This document shows, one piece after another, positions 34,337-43,886 of a stretch of DNA of 64,000 nt. The number at the start of each line of letters is the position of its first letter. The first letter of the stretch is position 1. The DNA comes from CAYNHQ01 sp964397255 (lineage in GTDB: Bacteria; Bdellovibrionota_G; JALEGL01; DATDPG01). The position numbers were made by a program, and so were the translations under genes. The stretch spans positions 216,739-280,738 of the forward strand of contig CAYNHQ010000004.1 of NCBI GenBank assembly GCA_964397255.1. Reading direction: 5' to 3'. Under the pieces are notes generated by a model. The model was not told where the DNA came from, did not search any database, and saw nothing but the letters and a program-made list of their open reading frames with translations.

Positions 34337-35625
34337 TGTCGCGGAGCTCTTCCGCGCGCTACGTCGAGCTGGGCCTCTTTGAACTTCAGAAGGAGTCTTG
34401 TTCGTTCGGCGTCGCGCTTTGTGGAATAAAGCTCGTTTAATGTGGCCAGTACATCGAGGTTGGTCACCAGCCCTAGACGATATTCTTTGGATTGAAGTTT
34501 GTAGTTTTCTTCACTTAGATCCACGGCTTCTTGAAGAGCTTTGTATTGTGCCAATCCGGCCCGAAGATCTGCATGCTGAGTCGTAATATCCAGTGCCGCC
34601 TGGCGAACGGCCTCCTGATAAGCCAGCTTGGTTTGGCGCTCTTCAGAGCGGGCTTTTTCGACGTCGGCTTTAGTCAGTCCGCCCTCAAAAAATTTCCAAT
34701 TGAGTGTAAGCAAAACATCCCAATTGATGTCACTCACAAATCCGACGCGGTAAGGATAATACTGACCCAACAGATCGGCGGTCGGCCAATAGTCGCCTTT
34801 GTAGTAACCTACATTATATTCGGCGGCTTTCAGAGCGTGAGTTAACGACTGAAGATCGGGCCGTGAACCGGCATCGGACAGGCATTCTTCCAACGGCGGT
34901 GGAGGCGAAGGGATCGTCGGAGCTTCATCGGGGAGATCTTTGGGGGCTTCTGAGCCGATTAAAAAAGTGAGAAGGGCCCGGCTCTTTTCAAAATCTCCTT
35001 GAAGAGACTCGAGCTCGGCTTCAACCAACTTTTCGGTCGACTCAACCGAAACTCTTTCACTCGGTCGAGACCGTCCCACACGCTCAAATCGACGCAATTC
35101 CTTGATTCGATCTTGCGTGATTCGCTGTCGATCCTGAAGAAGGGCGATTTCTCGGGTTCGGGCGAGTTGTGTGAAATAGGCGGCGGCTACATCGGAGTAA
35201 AGGAGCTGAATCGCCCGCTCGCGATCCGAACGCGCTCCCTTTACCTGTTCTTTTGATTCCGCAATGGCTCTAAACTCTTTAAACCCCGAGAAGAAAGTGT
35301 AGATCGCTTGAACGGCCACTTCGGGTCGCGATCTTCTTACAAACGTGCTTTGAACTGCGTTCCCCGTGGTGCCGCCCGACGGAACATCCTGGATCAATTC
35401 CGTCGCTTTGAGATTGAGTGTGGGATAAACCACACTGAATCGTCGGTTGTATTCCGCCAGCTGTTGTTTGATCGCTTCATCGGACTGAGCGATCCGCTCC
35501 ATATTGGCGACAGCCATCTTGTGCGCTTCTAAAAGTGTAAGTGCGCTGGCCTTTTGAGACCCGAAGGAAATCGCGAGGAAAAGACATATGAGGGAAAGAT
35601 ATATAATGATATGTACGGGTTTCAA
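34333..35625 (-). CDS. TolC-family outer membrane efflux protein
   Basis: 430 residues, TTG start at 35625. Trimeric outer-membrane channel. The signal peptide is KPVHIIIYLSLICLFLAISFGS. Two OEP repeats of long helices follow (MANMERIAQSDEAIKQQLAE, ARTREIALLQDRQRITQDRI, and in the second half ARSEERQTKLAYQEAVRQAA, LSEENYKLQSKEYRLGLVTN LDVL). The start of the pump gene overlaps its stop, so channel and pump are made together. No Shine-Dalgarno precedes the TTG, and TACTAT sits eight bases upstream, so a nearly leaderless message is possible. Confidence 0.92.
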   Translation of the reverse strand: MKPVHIIIYLSLICLFLAISFGSQKASALTLLEAHKMAVANMERIAQSDEAIKQQLAEYNRRFSVVYPTLNLKATELIQDVPSGGTTGNAVQSTFVRRSRPEVAVQAIYTFFSGFKEFRAIAESKEQVKGARSDRERAIQLLYSDVAAAYFTQLARTREIALLQDRQRITQDRIKELRRFERVGRSRPSERVSVESTEKLVEAELESLQGDFEKSRALLTFLIGSEAPKDLPDEAPTIPSPPPPLEECLSDAGSRPDLQSLTHALKAAEYNVGYYKGDYWPTADLLGQYYPYRVGFVSDINWDVLLTLNWKFFEGGLTKADVEKARSEERQTKLAYQEAVRQAALDITTQHADLRAGLAQYKALQEAVDLSEENYKLQSKEYRLGLVTNLDVLATLNELYSTKRDAERTRLLLKFKEAQLDVARGRAPRQ

Positions 35626-35649
35626 AGCGGCGGCATAGTACTCGACCTG

Positions 35650-36225
35650 ATGAGAATAGGCATATTCATTCTTCTAATCCTCACCTGCGGCTATTCCGCG
35701 CGCGCAGAAGTATTTCGGAGCGCTCCGCTATCAGCAGGAAAATTCTCTCTCGGAATGGAGCCTGAGATCGTTTTAGGGGATGACACGGATTTTACGTTCT
35801 TCGTCGATGGGGGCTATGGGTTCGCAGGCGGATATGGGCTTCACATGAAGATTGGTTTTGGGGAAAGCGCATTCAATGATGATGAGGTCTATCTGGGTGG
35901 GATGTTTGATATTCCACTGGTGCGAGATGGCAAGGGCTATCCAGGGCTCTATCTTTCTTTGGGCGCAAATTCGTTAGGAGACGTAGCCTTTGATCAGCAA
36001 TTAATTATCCACAATGGCTTTGGGCAGTTCACTCTCTACGGTGGGTTGGACAGTGCTTTGGTCGTCGTCACTGACTCCCCAGGAGATGATGTCACCTTTC
36101 CGGTGGAAGTTGTGTTTGGCGGAGAATTTGCGGTCAGTCGGCCCGTACATGTATTGCTAGAAGGTGGCATCGAACTCCACGATAGCGCCAGTTACATCAG
36201 CGGCGGCGTAAAATTCTATTTTTAA
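35650..36225 (+). CDS. Probable outer-membrane beta-barrel protein
   Basis: 191 residues from the ATG at 35650. The signal peptide MRIGIFILLILTCGYSARA is cut before EVF. The rest alternates polar and hydrophobic residues in short strands rich in Gly and aromatics (DFTFFVDGGYGFAGGYGLHM, LYLSLGANSLGDVAFDQQLI, GQFTLYGGLDSALVVV) and ends with a terminal Phe (SASYISGGVKFYF), the usual barrel-assembly signal. No ribosome site is seen at 35650; an ATG at 35611 would add 13 residues before the signal. Divergent from the TolC-like gene. Confidence 0.75.
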   Translation: MRIGIFILLILTCGYSARAEVFRSAPLSAGKFSLGMEPEIVLGDDTDFTFFVDGGYGFAGGYGLHMKIGFGESAFNDDEVYLGGMFDIPLVRDGKGYPGLYLSLGANSLGDVAFDQQLIIHNGFGQFTLYGGLDSALVVVTDSPGDDVTFPVEVVFGGEFAVSRPVHVLLEGGIELHDSASYISGGVKFYF

Positions 36226-36295
36226 GATTTCCCAAAGTTCTTGATTGCGTTGGGAAATATTCCGTGATTCATTGCGCGGATTCATTGGGGGTCGA

Positions 36296-37888
36296 ATGCT
36301 AAAAGGGATCTTTAAGACCAAGTCGCTGGACGACATTTTACATTCAGCGGAAGAGGGATCGACGGGTCTGCGGCGCGCGTTGGGCCCGTTTCAAGTCACA
36401 CTTCTCGGCGTGGGCGCCATCATCGGCGCGGGAATCTTCGCAACGGTGGGGACCGCGGCGGCAGGCGACGTGGCCCGGCCGGGAGCGGGAGCTTCTCTTA
36501 TGCTTTCGTTTGTGATCACGGCTGTCGTCTGTACCTTCACCGCGCTTTGTTATGCCGAGTTTGCATCGATGGTTCCGATTTCGGGTTCGGCCTATACCTA
36601 CTCCTATGCCACACTCGGCGAAGTCGTCGCATGGATCATCGGCTGGGATCTCATCATTGAATATGCCATTGGAAATGTCGCGGTTGCAATTAGTTGGGCC
36701 GGATATTTCAAAACATTTCTCGATAATCTTCTTCATCCCCTTGGTTTGGTGTTTCCTCAATGGCTCGCGATTGATTATCGCTCAGCATCGGAAATTCCGG
36801 GGTTCTTCGACTCGGTTCCCCATATATTCGGGATGCCCATCGTCTTTAATTTTCTCGCCTTTGCCATTGTCATGGTTTTGACGGCGATTTTGGTTTGGGG
36901 AATCAGAGAGTCCTCTTTTTTCAACGCCGCCATGGTGATGGTGAAGATCGTCGTTCTTCTCTTTTTTGTCGGCTTGGGAATTTCCCTCGTTTCACCGGGA
37001 CAAATGGTACATAACTGGCATCCGTTTCAACCCAACGGCTGGGCGGGGACATTTGCCGGAGCGGCCGTCGTATTTTTTGCGTATATCGGCTTTGATGCCG
37101 TTTCGACCGTTGCCGAAGAAACGAAAAATCCCGGACGCGACTTACCCATCGGAATTATCGGTTCACTCATTATCTGTACGTTCTTTTACGCAGTAGTAGC
37201 GGCCATTTTCACGGGAATGGTGTCGTACGAGTCACTCAAGACATGGACACCGAATCAATTGTCAGAGTCTCTTACGACGGCACTTCAGATGATCGCTCCT
37301 CACAAAACGTGGGCTATTACATTCGTGGCCCTCGGGTCTGTGATCGCACACACGGCGGTGTTGCTGGTCTTCCAATTGGGACAGCCCCGTATTTTCTTTT
37401 CGATGGCGAGGGATGGTCTTCTTCCCCATAAGTTTGCGGCCGTCCATCCGAGATTTAAAACTCCTCACGTCACTACCATCTTGACGGGAGTGTTCGTCGC
37501 CCTTTTTGCAGCATTCGCCAATATTAATGAGATGGTCGACCTAACGAATATCGGAACCCTCTTTGCGTTTATCTTGGTTTGTATTGGCATTCCGATCATG
37601 CGGCTCAAAGAGCCGAATCGGGCCCGCCCGTTCTCTGTCCCATTTGGGCCTTACTTACTTCCTTCTCTGGGCGCCGCTTCCTGTTTGTTTCTCATTTTTT
37701 ATCTTCCCCCCGCGTCCTGGTGGAGATTCGCGAGCTGGCTCTTCCTCGGTCTTTCCATCTATGTCGGCTACGGCTATGTCCGGAGCACCATCGGACGGTC
37801 CTTAGATCGTCCCAAAGTGACCCCGCCGGCGCTTAGGCTTCTTTCAGTTCTATTTCTAGGAATCGCCATTTGGGTTTTCTATTGGTAG
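36296..37888 (+). CDS. APC-family amino acid permease
   Basis: 530 residues from the ATG at 36296 (GGGGG upstream), 12-14 TM segments. It belongs to the cationic amino acid transporter-like branch of the APC superfamily. Signature blocks: RALGPFQVTLLGVGAIIGAG (TM1 unwound region), CYAEFASMVPISGSAYTYSY, FFAYIGFDAVSTVAEETKNP, PRIFFSMARDGLLPHKFAAV and NINEMVDLTNIGTLFAFILV. The substrate cannot be told from sequence. Followed by hppA on the same strand after 120 bases containing a separate promoter. Confidence 0.93.
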   Translation: MLKGIFKTKSLDDILHSAEEGSTGLRRALGPFQVTLLGVGAIIGAGIFATVGTAAAGDVARPGAGASLMLSFVITAVVCTFTALCYAEFASMVPISGSAYTYSYATLGEVVAWIIGWDLIIEYAIGNVAVAISWAGYFKTFLDNLLHPLGLVFPQWLAIDYRSASEIPGFFDSVPHIFGMPIVFNFLAFAIVMVLTAILVWGIRESSFFNAAMVMVKIVVLLFFVGLGISLVSPGQMVHNWHPFQPNGWAGTFAGAAVVFFAYIGFDAVSTVAEETKNPGRDLPIGIIGSLIICTFFYAVVAAIFTGMVSYESLKTWTPNQLSESLTTALQMIAPHKTWAITFVALGSVIAHTAVLLVFQLGQPRIFFSMARDGLLPHKFAAVHPRFKTPHVTTILTGVFVALFAAFANINEMVDLTNIGTLFAFILVCIGIPIMRLKEPNRARPFSVPFGPYLLPSLGAASCLFLIFYLPPASWWRFASWLFLGLSIYVGYGYVRSTIGRSLDRPKVTPPALRLLSVLFLGIAIWVFYW

Positions 37889-37909
37889 TGGGCGAAAACA
37901 TTGTTTTGA

Positions 37910-37970
37910 TTGACTTATTGGCTGAATCCCCTATTTTCCCGCGCACTTCACGGTAGTAGGTCAGTGAAGT
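37910..37970 (+). promoter_or_regulatory. hppA promoter with downstream inverted repeat
   Basis: TTGACT (37910-37915), 16-bp spacer and TATTTT (37932-37937) form a likely promoter. Just downstream ACTTCAC (37945-37951) and GTGAAGT (37964-37970) form a perfect 7-bp inverted repeat, a possible operator or 5' leader hairpin. The hppA ribosome site GGAGG follows at about 37996-38000. Confidence 0.5.
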
Positions 37971-38008
37971 AAATCTCATCAATTTCGATCGATATTGGAG
38001 GCATTTGT

Positions 38009-40174
38009 ATGAACGTTGAGTCGGTACTCCCCCTTGTGTTGGGAATCAGCATTCTCTCTCTGGTCGTCGCCGCATTTCTCGCGAAGCAGGTTCTTGCCGC
38101 GGATACGGGCAAACCCGAGATGCGCGAAATTTCAGATGCCATTCGTCAGGGAGCCGAGGCCTTCCTTCGTCGACAGAACAAAACCATTTTCTTTCTCGCG
38201 ATCGTCGCGGCCGCACTGATCTTCGGGTTCTACCATGTGAACCGCGATGTGAAGAACATTGCTGAAATGGGGGAGGGGACTGCATTCAAGGTCATGATCT
38301 CCTTTATCACCGGAGCGCTCTGCTCGGCGATCGCTGGTTATATAGGAATGTTTGTTTCCATTCGCGCCAACATTCGAACTGCAGCGGCAGCGATTACAAG
38401 CCTCAATAAGGCACTTCAAATCGCTCTTCGCGGTGGTGCCGTGAGTGGTCTTGCCGTGGTGGCAATGAGCCTTTTGGGCGTGGGTGGTCTCTTTTATTTC
38501 TTTGGCGGTATGCAAGATTACCAGCATGTTCCCCTTCAAATCGTCGGCTTTGGTTTCGGCGCGAGCTTTGTGGCGCTTTTTGCTCAGCTCGGCGGAGGAA
38601 TCTATACGAAGGCCGCAGATGTCGGTGCCGATCTCGTCGGAAAAGTGGAAGCGGGAATCCCGGAAGATGATCCTCGAAACCCAGCGGTGGTGGCTGACCT
38701 CGTGGGCGACAATGTCGGCGATTGTGCGGGCCGCGGCGCCGATCTCTTTGAATCCACTGCCGCTGAAAACATCGGCGCGATGATCCTTGGAATTTCGCTT
38801 TATCCCCTGTTTGGTTTGGGAGGAATCTTATTTCCTCTTCTCGCTCGAGCTTTTGGATTGATCGCAACCATTATCGGGGTCTTCACCGTGAAGTGCCGCG
38901 AAGATGAAGATCCGATGAATGGCCTCAATCGCGGCTACATGGTGACGGCATTTCTGGCGATGATTGGGTTTGCGGCGGCGGTTTACTTACTTCTTACGCC
39001 GACGGGAAATGCCGGCGTGGTCGTTCACCGAAAATATCTTTTGGGTGCGGGAATTGTCGGCGTTTTAACTTCGTACGCCTTTGTTTGGATCACACAGTAC
39101 TATACGGAATACAAGTATCGGCCGGTACGTTCGATCGCCGAAGCTTCGCGCACAGGTCCTGCCACGAACATTATTAGCGGCCTTGCCGTCGGATTTGAAT
39201 GTACGGGTTTGCCCGTCCTCGTAATTTCGATCGCTCTCATGGCGTCCTATTGGCTTGGGAAAATGGCATTGGGTGGAATTCCCGGCGCCGGGCTTTACGG
39301 AACAGCAATCGCCACGATGGGAATGCTCTCTCCTTGCGCCTACATTCTCGCGATGGATACGTTTGGTCCGATTACCGATAACGCCGGCGGAATTATTGAA
39401 ATGTCGCGTCAGCCCGAGGAGATTCGGCATCGAACGGATCGTCTTGACTCCGTGGGAAACACAACCAAGGCGTTGACGAAAGGATATGCCATTGGATCCG
39501 CGGCGCTGGCGGCATTTCTTCTCTTCAGCGCCTATCTCGATGAAGTGAAAAAAATCACCGGCCAACATATGTCGGTGGATCTGACAAAAATCCCCGTCTT
39601 TGTCGGCGGTCTTTTAGGAGCCACTCTCGTGTTTGTGTTCAGCTCTATGGCGATTAAGGCCGTGGGTAAAGCGGCGCAAGTCGTGATCAACGAAGTTCGC
39701 CGACAATTTAAGGAAAATCCTCAAATTATGGCGGGGAAGGCCAAACCCGATTACGCACGTTGTGTCGATATCGTGACGATCGGCGCGCTTCGCGAAATGG
39801 TCCTGCCGGGGTTGCTCGCCGTGTTCACGCCAGTCGCGGTTGGATTTCTTTTTAAATATCTCTCCGCGAATAGGCAAATTGGCGCCGAATCTGTGGCGGC
39901 GCTCCTCATGGTAGGCACCATTGCCGGAATTCTCATGGCTACCGTCATGAACAACGGCGGGGGCGCTTGGGACAATGCCAAGAAATATATTGAATCAGGC
40001 GAATTTAAAGTCGATGGGGTCGTGGTGGGTAAAAAGTCGGAACCTCACAAAGCGGCGGTGGTGGGAGATACGGTTGGAGATCCGTTCAAAGATACGGCGG
40101 GACCTTCACTTCACGTCTTGATCAAACTTCTGTCCACAATCACGCTTGTATTGGCCCCGCTCTTTATCGGATGA
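38009..40174 (+). CDS. hppA: Membrane-bound ion-translocating pyrophosphatase
   Basis: 721 residues, ~16 TMs. It couples PPi hydrolysis to ion export across the inner membrane. The catalytic loop is GGGIYTKAADVGADLVGKVE, EAGIPEDDPRNPAVVADLVG, DNVGDCAGRGADLFES; other conserved parts are GPITDNAGGIIEMSRQPEEI and DTVGDPFKDTAGPSLHVLIK. At the potassium-dependence site the sequence reads GNTTKALTKGYAIGSAAL, with the Lys/Thr pair of potassium-independent H+-pumping enzymes rather than the Ala/Gly of potassium-dependent ones. GGAGG lies upstream of the ATG. It is followed nine bases later by the AI-2E family gene. Confidence 0.96.
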   Translation: MNVESVLPLVLGISILSLVVAAFLAKQVLAADTGKPEMREISDAIRQGAEAFLRRQNKTIFFLAIVAAALIFGFYHVNRDVKNIAEMGEGTAFKVMISFITGALCSAIAGYIGMFVSIRANIRTAAAAITSLNKALQIALRGGAVSGLAVVAMSLLGVGGLFYFFGGMQDYQHVPLQIVGFGFGASFVALFAQLGGGIYTKAADVGADLVGKVEAGIPEDDPRNPAVVADLVGDNVGDCAGRGADLFESTAAENIGAMILGISLYPLFGLGGILFPLLARAFGLIATIIGVFTVKCREDEDPMNGLNRGYMVTAFLAMIGFAAAVYLLLTPTGNAGVVVHRKYLLGAGIVGVLTSYAFVWITQYYTEYKYRPVRSIAEASRTGPATNIISGLAVGFECTGLPVLVISIALMASYWLGKMALGGIPGAGLYGTAIATMGMLSPCAYILAMDTFGPITDNAGGIIEMSRQPEEIRHRTDRLDSVGNTTKALTKGYAIGSAALAAFLLFSAYLDEVKKITGQHMSVDLTKIPVFVGGLLGATLVFVFSSMAIKAVGKAAQVVINEVRRQFKENPQIMAGKAKPDYARCVDIVTIGALREMVLPGLLAVFTPVAVGFLFKYLSANRQIGAESVAALLMVGTIAGILMATVMNNGGGAWDNAKKYIESGEFKVDGVVVGKKSEPHKAAVVGDTVGDPFKDTAGPSLHVLIKLLSTITLVLAPLFIG

Positions 40175-40183
40175 CAGGAGAGA

Positions 40184-41227
40184 ATGGGCGCGGAAAAAAA
40201 ATCGGAAAGCGCCCGAAGCCGACAAACTGATCCCCTGGCCCGAATTTCGCTCCTCGTACTTTATGGGGGAGCTCTGATTTTGCTTTACTTGATTCTCGTT
40301 CCATTCTTAACGGGAATTTTTTGGGCCGGTTTTTTGGTGGTCACGCTATATCCGGCTTATCGCTGGCTCGTAAAACAAACCAAGGGAAAAGAAATGGGGT
40401 CGTCTCTTCTACTCACGTTGGTGGTGGCTGCTGTGGTGATTGTGCCGACGATTTTGGTGATCTTATCACTGGCGGATTCGATTCAGGAGACGATTCCAAA
40501 TGCATCGGAGTTCCTGGAAAAATTAAAGACGACACTTGGGAATCGGCTTCCCGCGGGTTTCGATATTCAAGCCAAAGGAATGGAATTGCTATCTAAGGTG
40601 GGACAGTTTGTGGCGTCACATACGGCTCCGATGGTCCAAAATATTTTTGGGACGCTTTTCACGGTGCTGGTCACATTTATTATGATGCTCGTTCTCTTTA
40701 AGGAGGGCCCGAGGGTCCTTGCGATCGTGCGAAGCGCCATTCCTCTCAAAGAAGGGGATTGCGACAAAATCTTGGTCCGGCTTCATGAAGTGGCCCGTGC
40801 CATTTTCTTCGGTGTGATCGTGACGGCGGCGGTTCAGGCATTTCTGGGAACGATTGGATGGATGTTTGTAGGACTTTCCGAACCTCTTACCGCGGCTATT
40901 CTCATGTTCGTCAGCGCTCTGATCCCGGCTCCCGGAACCATCATTGTCTGGGGACCCGCCGCGTTTTATCTCTATTTGAAGGGCGACACCCTTGATGCGG
41001 TGATCTTAGCGGCATGGGGTTTTTTGATCGTCGGTATGGTCGATAATTTTCTCAAGCCCATTTTCATCAGCGGCGCCGGGAAAATTCATATGCTCCTGGT
41101 TTTCTTCGGAATGATCGGGGGGTTGCAGGCATTTGGATTTTCAGGTCTCTTTTTGGGCCCGCTGATCATCATCGCTTCTTTGGAACTCATCAAAATTGTC
41201 CGGCGCGATTTCTATTCGAAGCCGTAA
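40184..41227 (+). CDS. AI-2E family transporter
   Basis: 347 residues, about eight TMs, of the PerM/YdiK/TqsA superfamily, which includes autoinducer-2 exporters and Na+/H+ antiporters. Typical parts: LIPFLTGIFWAGFLVVTLYP-like N-terminal TMs, AIFFGVIVTAAVQAFLGTIG, ILMFVSALIPAPGTIIVWGP, MVDNFLKPIFISGAGKIHML and LVFFGMIGGLQAFGFSGLFL. The function cannot be narrowed further. It is probably co-transcribed with hppA (nine-base gap, AGGAGA ribosome site). Confidence 0.9.
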   Translation: MGAEKKSESARSRQTDPLARISLLVLYGGALILLYLILVPFLTGIFWAGFLVVTLYPAYRWLVKQTKGKEMGSSLLLTLVVAAVVIVPTILVILSLADSIQETIPNASEFLEKLKTTLGNRLPAGFDIQAKGMELLSKVGQFVASHTAPMVQNIFGTLFTVLVTFIMMLVLFKEGPRVLAIVRSAIPLKEGDCDKILVRLHEVARAIFFGVIVTAAVQAFLGTIGWMFVGLSEPLTAAILMFVSALIPAPGTIIVWGPAAFYLYLKGDTLDAVILAAWGFLIVGMVDNFLKPIFISGAGKIHMLLVFFGMIGGLQAFGFSGLFLGPLIIIASLELIKIVRRDFYSKP

Positions 41228-41794
41228 TTAATTCGCTTCGCCCTGAGGAGTTCCGGCAAGTGTCATGGGATCAATTCCCAGGCTGGCGAGAGATCGCTTC
41301 CAAAGTGTTCGCGGGTCGTTATCGAAGATCAATTCCCGGTTGAGCGGCGCAGTAATCCAGCTGGCCGCTGCCATTTCCTGTTCCAATTGTCCTCCTCCCC
41401 AACCGGAATAGCCGAGAAAAAAACGGAATCGGGGAGTGTCTGGCTTTCCCACCAACTCCACCATTCGTTTCAAAACATTGGGAGACGAACTTAAGTAAAG
41501 ATTGGGTTCAATCTCAAGACTCTCTTTTGCCAGCGAAGCATCCTCATGAATGATCCAGCCGATATTGTTTTGAACGGGTCCTCCCCAGTACGTGCGAATG
41601 CCCTCGCTTCCCGGCATCGGTTCGTTACCCATAATTTGCGAAAGAGTGATGTCGAGCGGTCGATTCAATACGACTCCCATCGCTCCTTCTTTGTTGAATT
41701 CGGAAAGAAGGCTGGTGGTTTGGGCAAAATTTGGATCCAGCATTTGCGGCATGGAGATCAATAGGCAGCGTCGATGTTCATCCTGCGGGGGCAT
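41228..41794 (-). CDS. yqgE: YqgE/AlgH family protein
   Basis: 188 residues from the ATG at 41794; a TTG three codons upstream is also possible. UPF0301/DUF179 family, biochemical role unknown. Family blocks are CLLISMPQMLDPNFAQTTSL, KEGAMGVVLNRPLDITLSQI, IRTYWGGPVQNNIGWIIHED and FFLGYSGWGGGQLEQEMAAA, then SWITAPLNRELIFDND. Full length. Convergent with the AI-2E gene (no gap) and divergent from the LivK-like lipoprotein. Confidence 0.93.
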   Translation of the reverse strand: MPPQDEHRRCLLISMPQMLDPNFAQTTSLLSEFNKEGAMGVVLNRPLDITLSQIMGNEPMPGSEGIRTYWGGPVQNNIGWIIHEDASLAKESLEIEPNLYLSSSPNVLKRMVELVGKPDTPRFRFFLGYSGWGGGQLEQEMAAASWITAPLNRELIFDNDPRTLWKRSLASLGIDPMTLAGTPQGEAN

Positions 41795-41835
41795 ACAAGA
41801 CAAAGGGTATCCAATCCTGTATACAACGCCAGGGG

Positions 41836-42999
41836 ATGTTCAAAAAAAATTACATCTTATTCTCCTTTGCTCTACTCCTTGTCTACGGCTGTAATGGCGG
41901 GATTGAAAAGTCGGAGGCACCGAAAATTGAATCCCTTGTTTCCGATGAAATTGTGGTCGGCGACGTTGAAACGATGAGCGGTGCCGATGCGATTTACGGG
42001 ATTGCTTCACATCAGGGGATCATGATGGCCGTGGATGCCGTTAATTCCGCGGGGGGATTGCTCGGAAAAAAGGTTCGTGTCGTCGTCGCCGACGATGCGG
42101 GAAAACCGGAGGAAGCGGCCAAGGCGGTGGACCGACTCATTCGTCAGGAAAAAGTTTCGGCGATACTGGGAGGTGTCGCCAGCTCGCGTTCCCTTAAAAT
42201 GGCCCCTGTAGCTCAGAGCAAGCAGACGCCGATGATCACACCCTCATCCACGCACCCCAGCGTGACTGAAGTGGGGGACTATATTTTTCGTGTCTGCTTT
42301 ATTGATCCCTTTCAAGGTCCGGTGATGGCGAAATTCGCCCATGACATTTTGAAATCGAAGCGCGTGGCCATCATGCGGGACTTAAAGAGCGAATACAGTA
42401 TGGGACTCGCCCAATTTTTTAAGGGAAAATATGTAGAGCTCGGGGGAAAAGTCGTGGCGGAAGAAGATTACTCTACGCGCGACCTCGACTTTTTGCTGCA
42501 GTTAAAGAAGATTCGGCTTGCCCATCCCGATCTTGTCTACATTCCCGGCTATTATAGTGATGTCGCGCTGATCGTTCGCCAGGCGAAGCAATTGAAAATG
42601 AAAATGAACTTCGCGGGCGGGGACGGATGGGATTCTCAGGAATTGTCAAACCCGGCGGGCTCGCCTCTAGAAGGAAGTTACTTCACCACTCACTACTCGT
42701 TTGAGGGAAAAGATCCGAGACTGGTGGAATTTTTGGCCGCATATCGAAAACAATATCGCACCACCCCCGATGCACTTGCCGCTTTGGGTTACGATGCGGC
42801 TTCCGTTCTTTTTGATGCATTTAAGAGAGCCCACAGCACGTCTCATGCTGAAGTTCGGAATGCGCTGGCATCCACAAAGGATTTCCCCGGTGTCACGGGA
42901 ACGATTACGCTCGATGAAAAGCGAAATGCCATCAAGCCTGCCGTCATCTTGAAAGTCGAAAAAGGGAAGGCGGCTTACATCGAAACCTTTGCTCCGTGA
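41836..42999 (+). CDS. LivK-like periplasmic binding lipoprotein
   Basis: 387 residues from the ATG at 41836, with AGGGG directly before it. The signal peptide FKKNYILFSFALLLVYGC ends in a lipobox (Cys19). The type-1 periplasmic binding fold of branched-chain amino acid receptors is clear: VVGDVETMSGADAIYGIASH, VDAVNSAGGLLGKKVRVVVA, DDAGKPEEAAKAVDRLIRQE, ILGGVASSRSLKMAPVAQSK, TPMITPSSTHPSVTEVGDYI, and GYDAASVLFDAFKRA near the end. No livHMGF genes are adjacent, so it may be an orphan receptor or serve distant transporters. Confidence 0.9.
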   Translation: MFKKNYILFSFALLLVYGCNGGIEKSEAPKIESLVSDEIVVGDVETMSGADAIYGIASHQGIMMAVDAVNSAGGLLGKKVRVVVADDAGKPEEAAKAVDRLIRQEKVSAILGGVASSRSLKMAPVAQSKQTPMITPSSTHPSVTEVGDYIFRVCFIDPFQGPVMAKFAHDILKSKRVAIMRDLKSEYSMGLAQFFKGKYVELGGKVVAEEDYSTRDLDFLLQLKKIRLAHPDLVYIPGYYSDVALIVRQAKQLKMKMNFAGGDGWDSQELSNPAGSPLEGSYFTTHYSFEGKDPRLVEFLAAYRKQYRTTPDALAALGYDAASVLFDAFKRAHSTSHAEVRNALASTKDFPGVTGTITLDEKRNAIKPAVILKVEKGKAAYIETFAP

Positions 43000-43006
43000 A
43001 TGGGCG

Positions 43007-43834
43007 TTACCAATCGATGGGTTGAACCGATTTATCCGCCACAAATTTTGTAATTAAACGCAGGAGCGAATTGTGCTCGTTTTTCTTGAATTCCTGTCGT
43101 GACACATATGCGGTGATTTTCCCCGAGCTGGTTCCGCGATAAAACTCGACCGAACGCAATTCCACATATTGAAGATCAATCGAAAAGATTCCTCGGTTTC
43201 CGAAATCTCCGAATAAGTCCACGCCCCGAAAATCGTCGGCCTCGATGTTTCCTTTGCGATTTATCGAAAGTGTGACCGAAAAAGTTTCTTGAAAAATAAG
43301 CTTCATTGCATGCTGGCACTTTCCATTTTGGAATGTATAAAAACCCTCTCCATTGTTTAAAATCACTTCGCTGCTCGGATCCGAAAAGCGAACTTCATAG
43401 CGGGGTCGCTCTTCGTGATGTCGATCAATCTTTACACCGACAATCCGGTTCGGAATGTCAGGCGCCGTGAAGACGGCGGATTTCATGAGAACGTCACGAA
43501 CGGGAGCGGCCTCGAGTTCAACGGATTCATTCTCTTTCGCGTGAAGGTGGTTATTGATCAAATAAAGGAGGCGATAAAACTGTTCCATCTTTGTTTTCGT
43601 AATCTCGGGATTAAAAATAGAGCGCAGGGAGATGTTGACTTCTTCTGTCAGATTCATCGCAGGTTTTTTATTGAGTAGCTTCAGTTTTTCAAGTGAGCCT
43701 TGAATGGAAGGCACATCCACGGGCGCCGGAACCGTGACCGCATGATCCGCTCCAGGGCAGGCGTCCGTCGCTCCGGCGAACGATGGCCGGCCGAAGCTGA
43801 GAAAAAGGACAATCAATTTGAGCCATTTAGACAT
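43007..43834 (-). CDS. Exported protein of unknown function
   Basis: 275 residues from the ATG at 43834, which begins a signal peptide (MSKWLKLIVLFLSFGRPSFA, cut before GATDA). The mature part is helical to ~residue 130 (TKMEQFYRLLYLINNHLHAK) and then beta-rich (RPRYEVRFSDPSSEVILNNG, SVTLSINRKGNIEADDFRGV, FSIDLQYVELRSVEFYRGTS). It ends in a charged tail. No family is recognised. It diverges from the HEAT-like exported protein at 43887. Confidence 0.72.
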   Translation of the reverse strand: MSKWLKLIVLFLSFGRPSFAGATDACPGADHAVTVPAPVDVPSIQGSLEKLKLLNKKPAMNLTEEVNISLRSIFNPEITKTKMEQFYRLLYLINNHLHAKENESVELEAAPVRDVLMKSAVFTAPDIPNRIVGVKIDRHHEERPRYEVRFSDPSSEVILNNGEGFYTFQNGKCQHAMKLIFQETFSVTLSINRKGNIEADDFRGVDLFGDFGNRGIFSIDLQYVELRSVEFYRGTSSGKITAYVSRQEFKKNEHNSLLRLITKFVADKSVQPIDW

Positions 43835-43886
43835 CCGGGGCGGATACCCTTGCCACAACTACGTCAAAAAGCTACTAATTGCCGTA

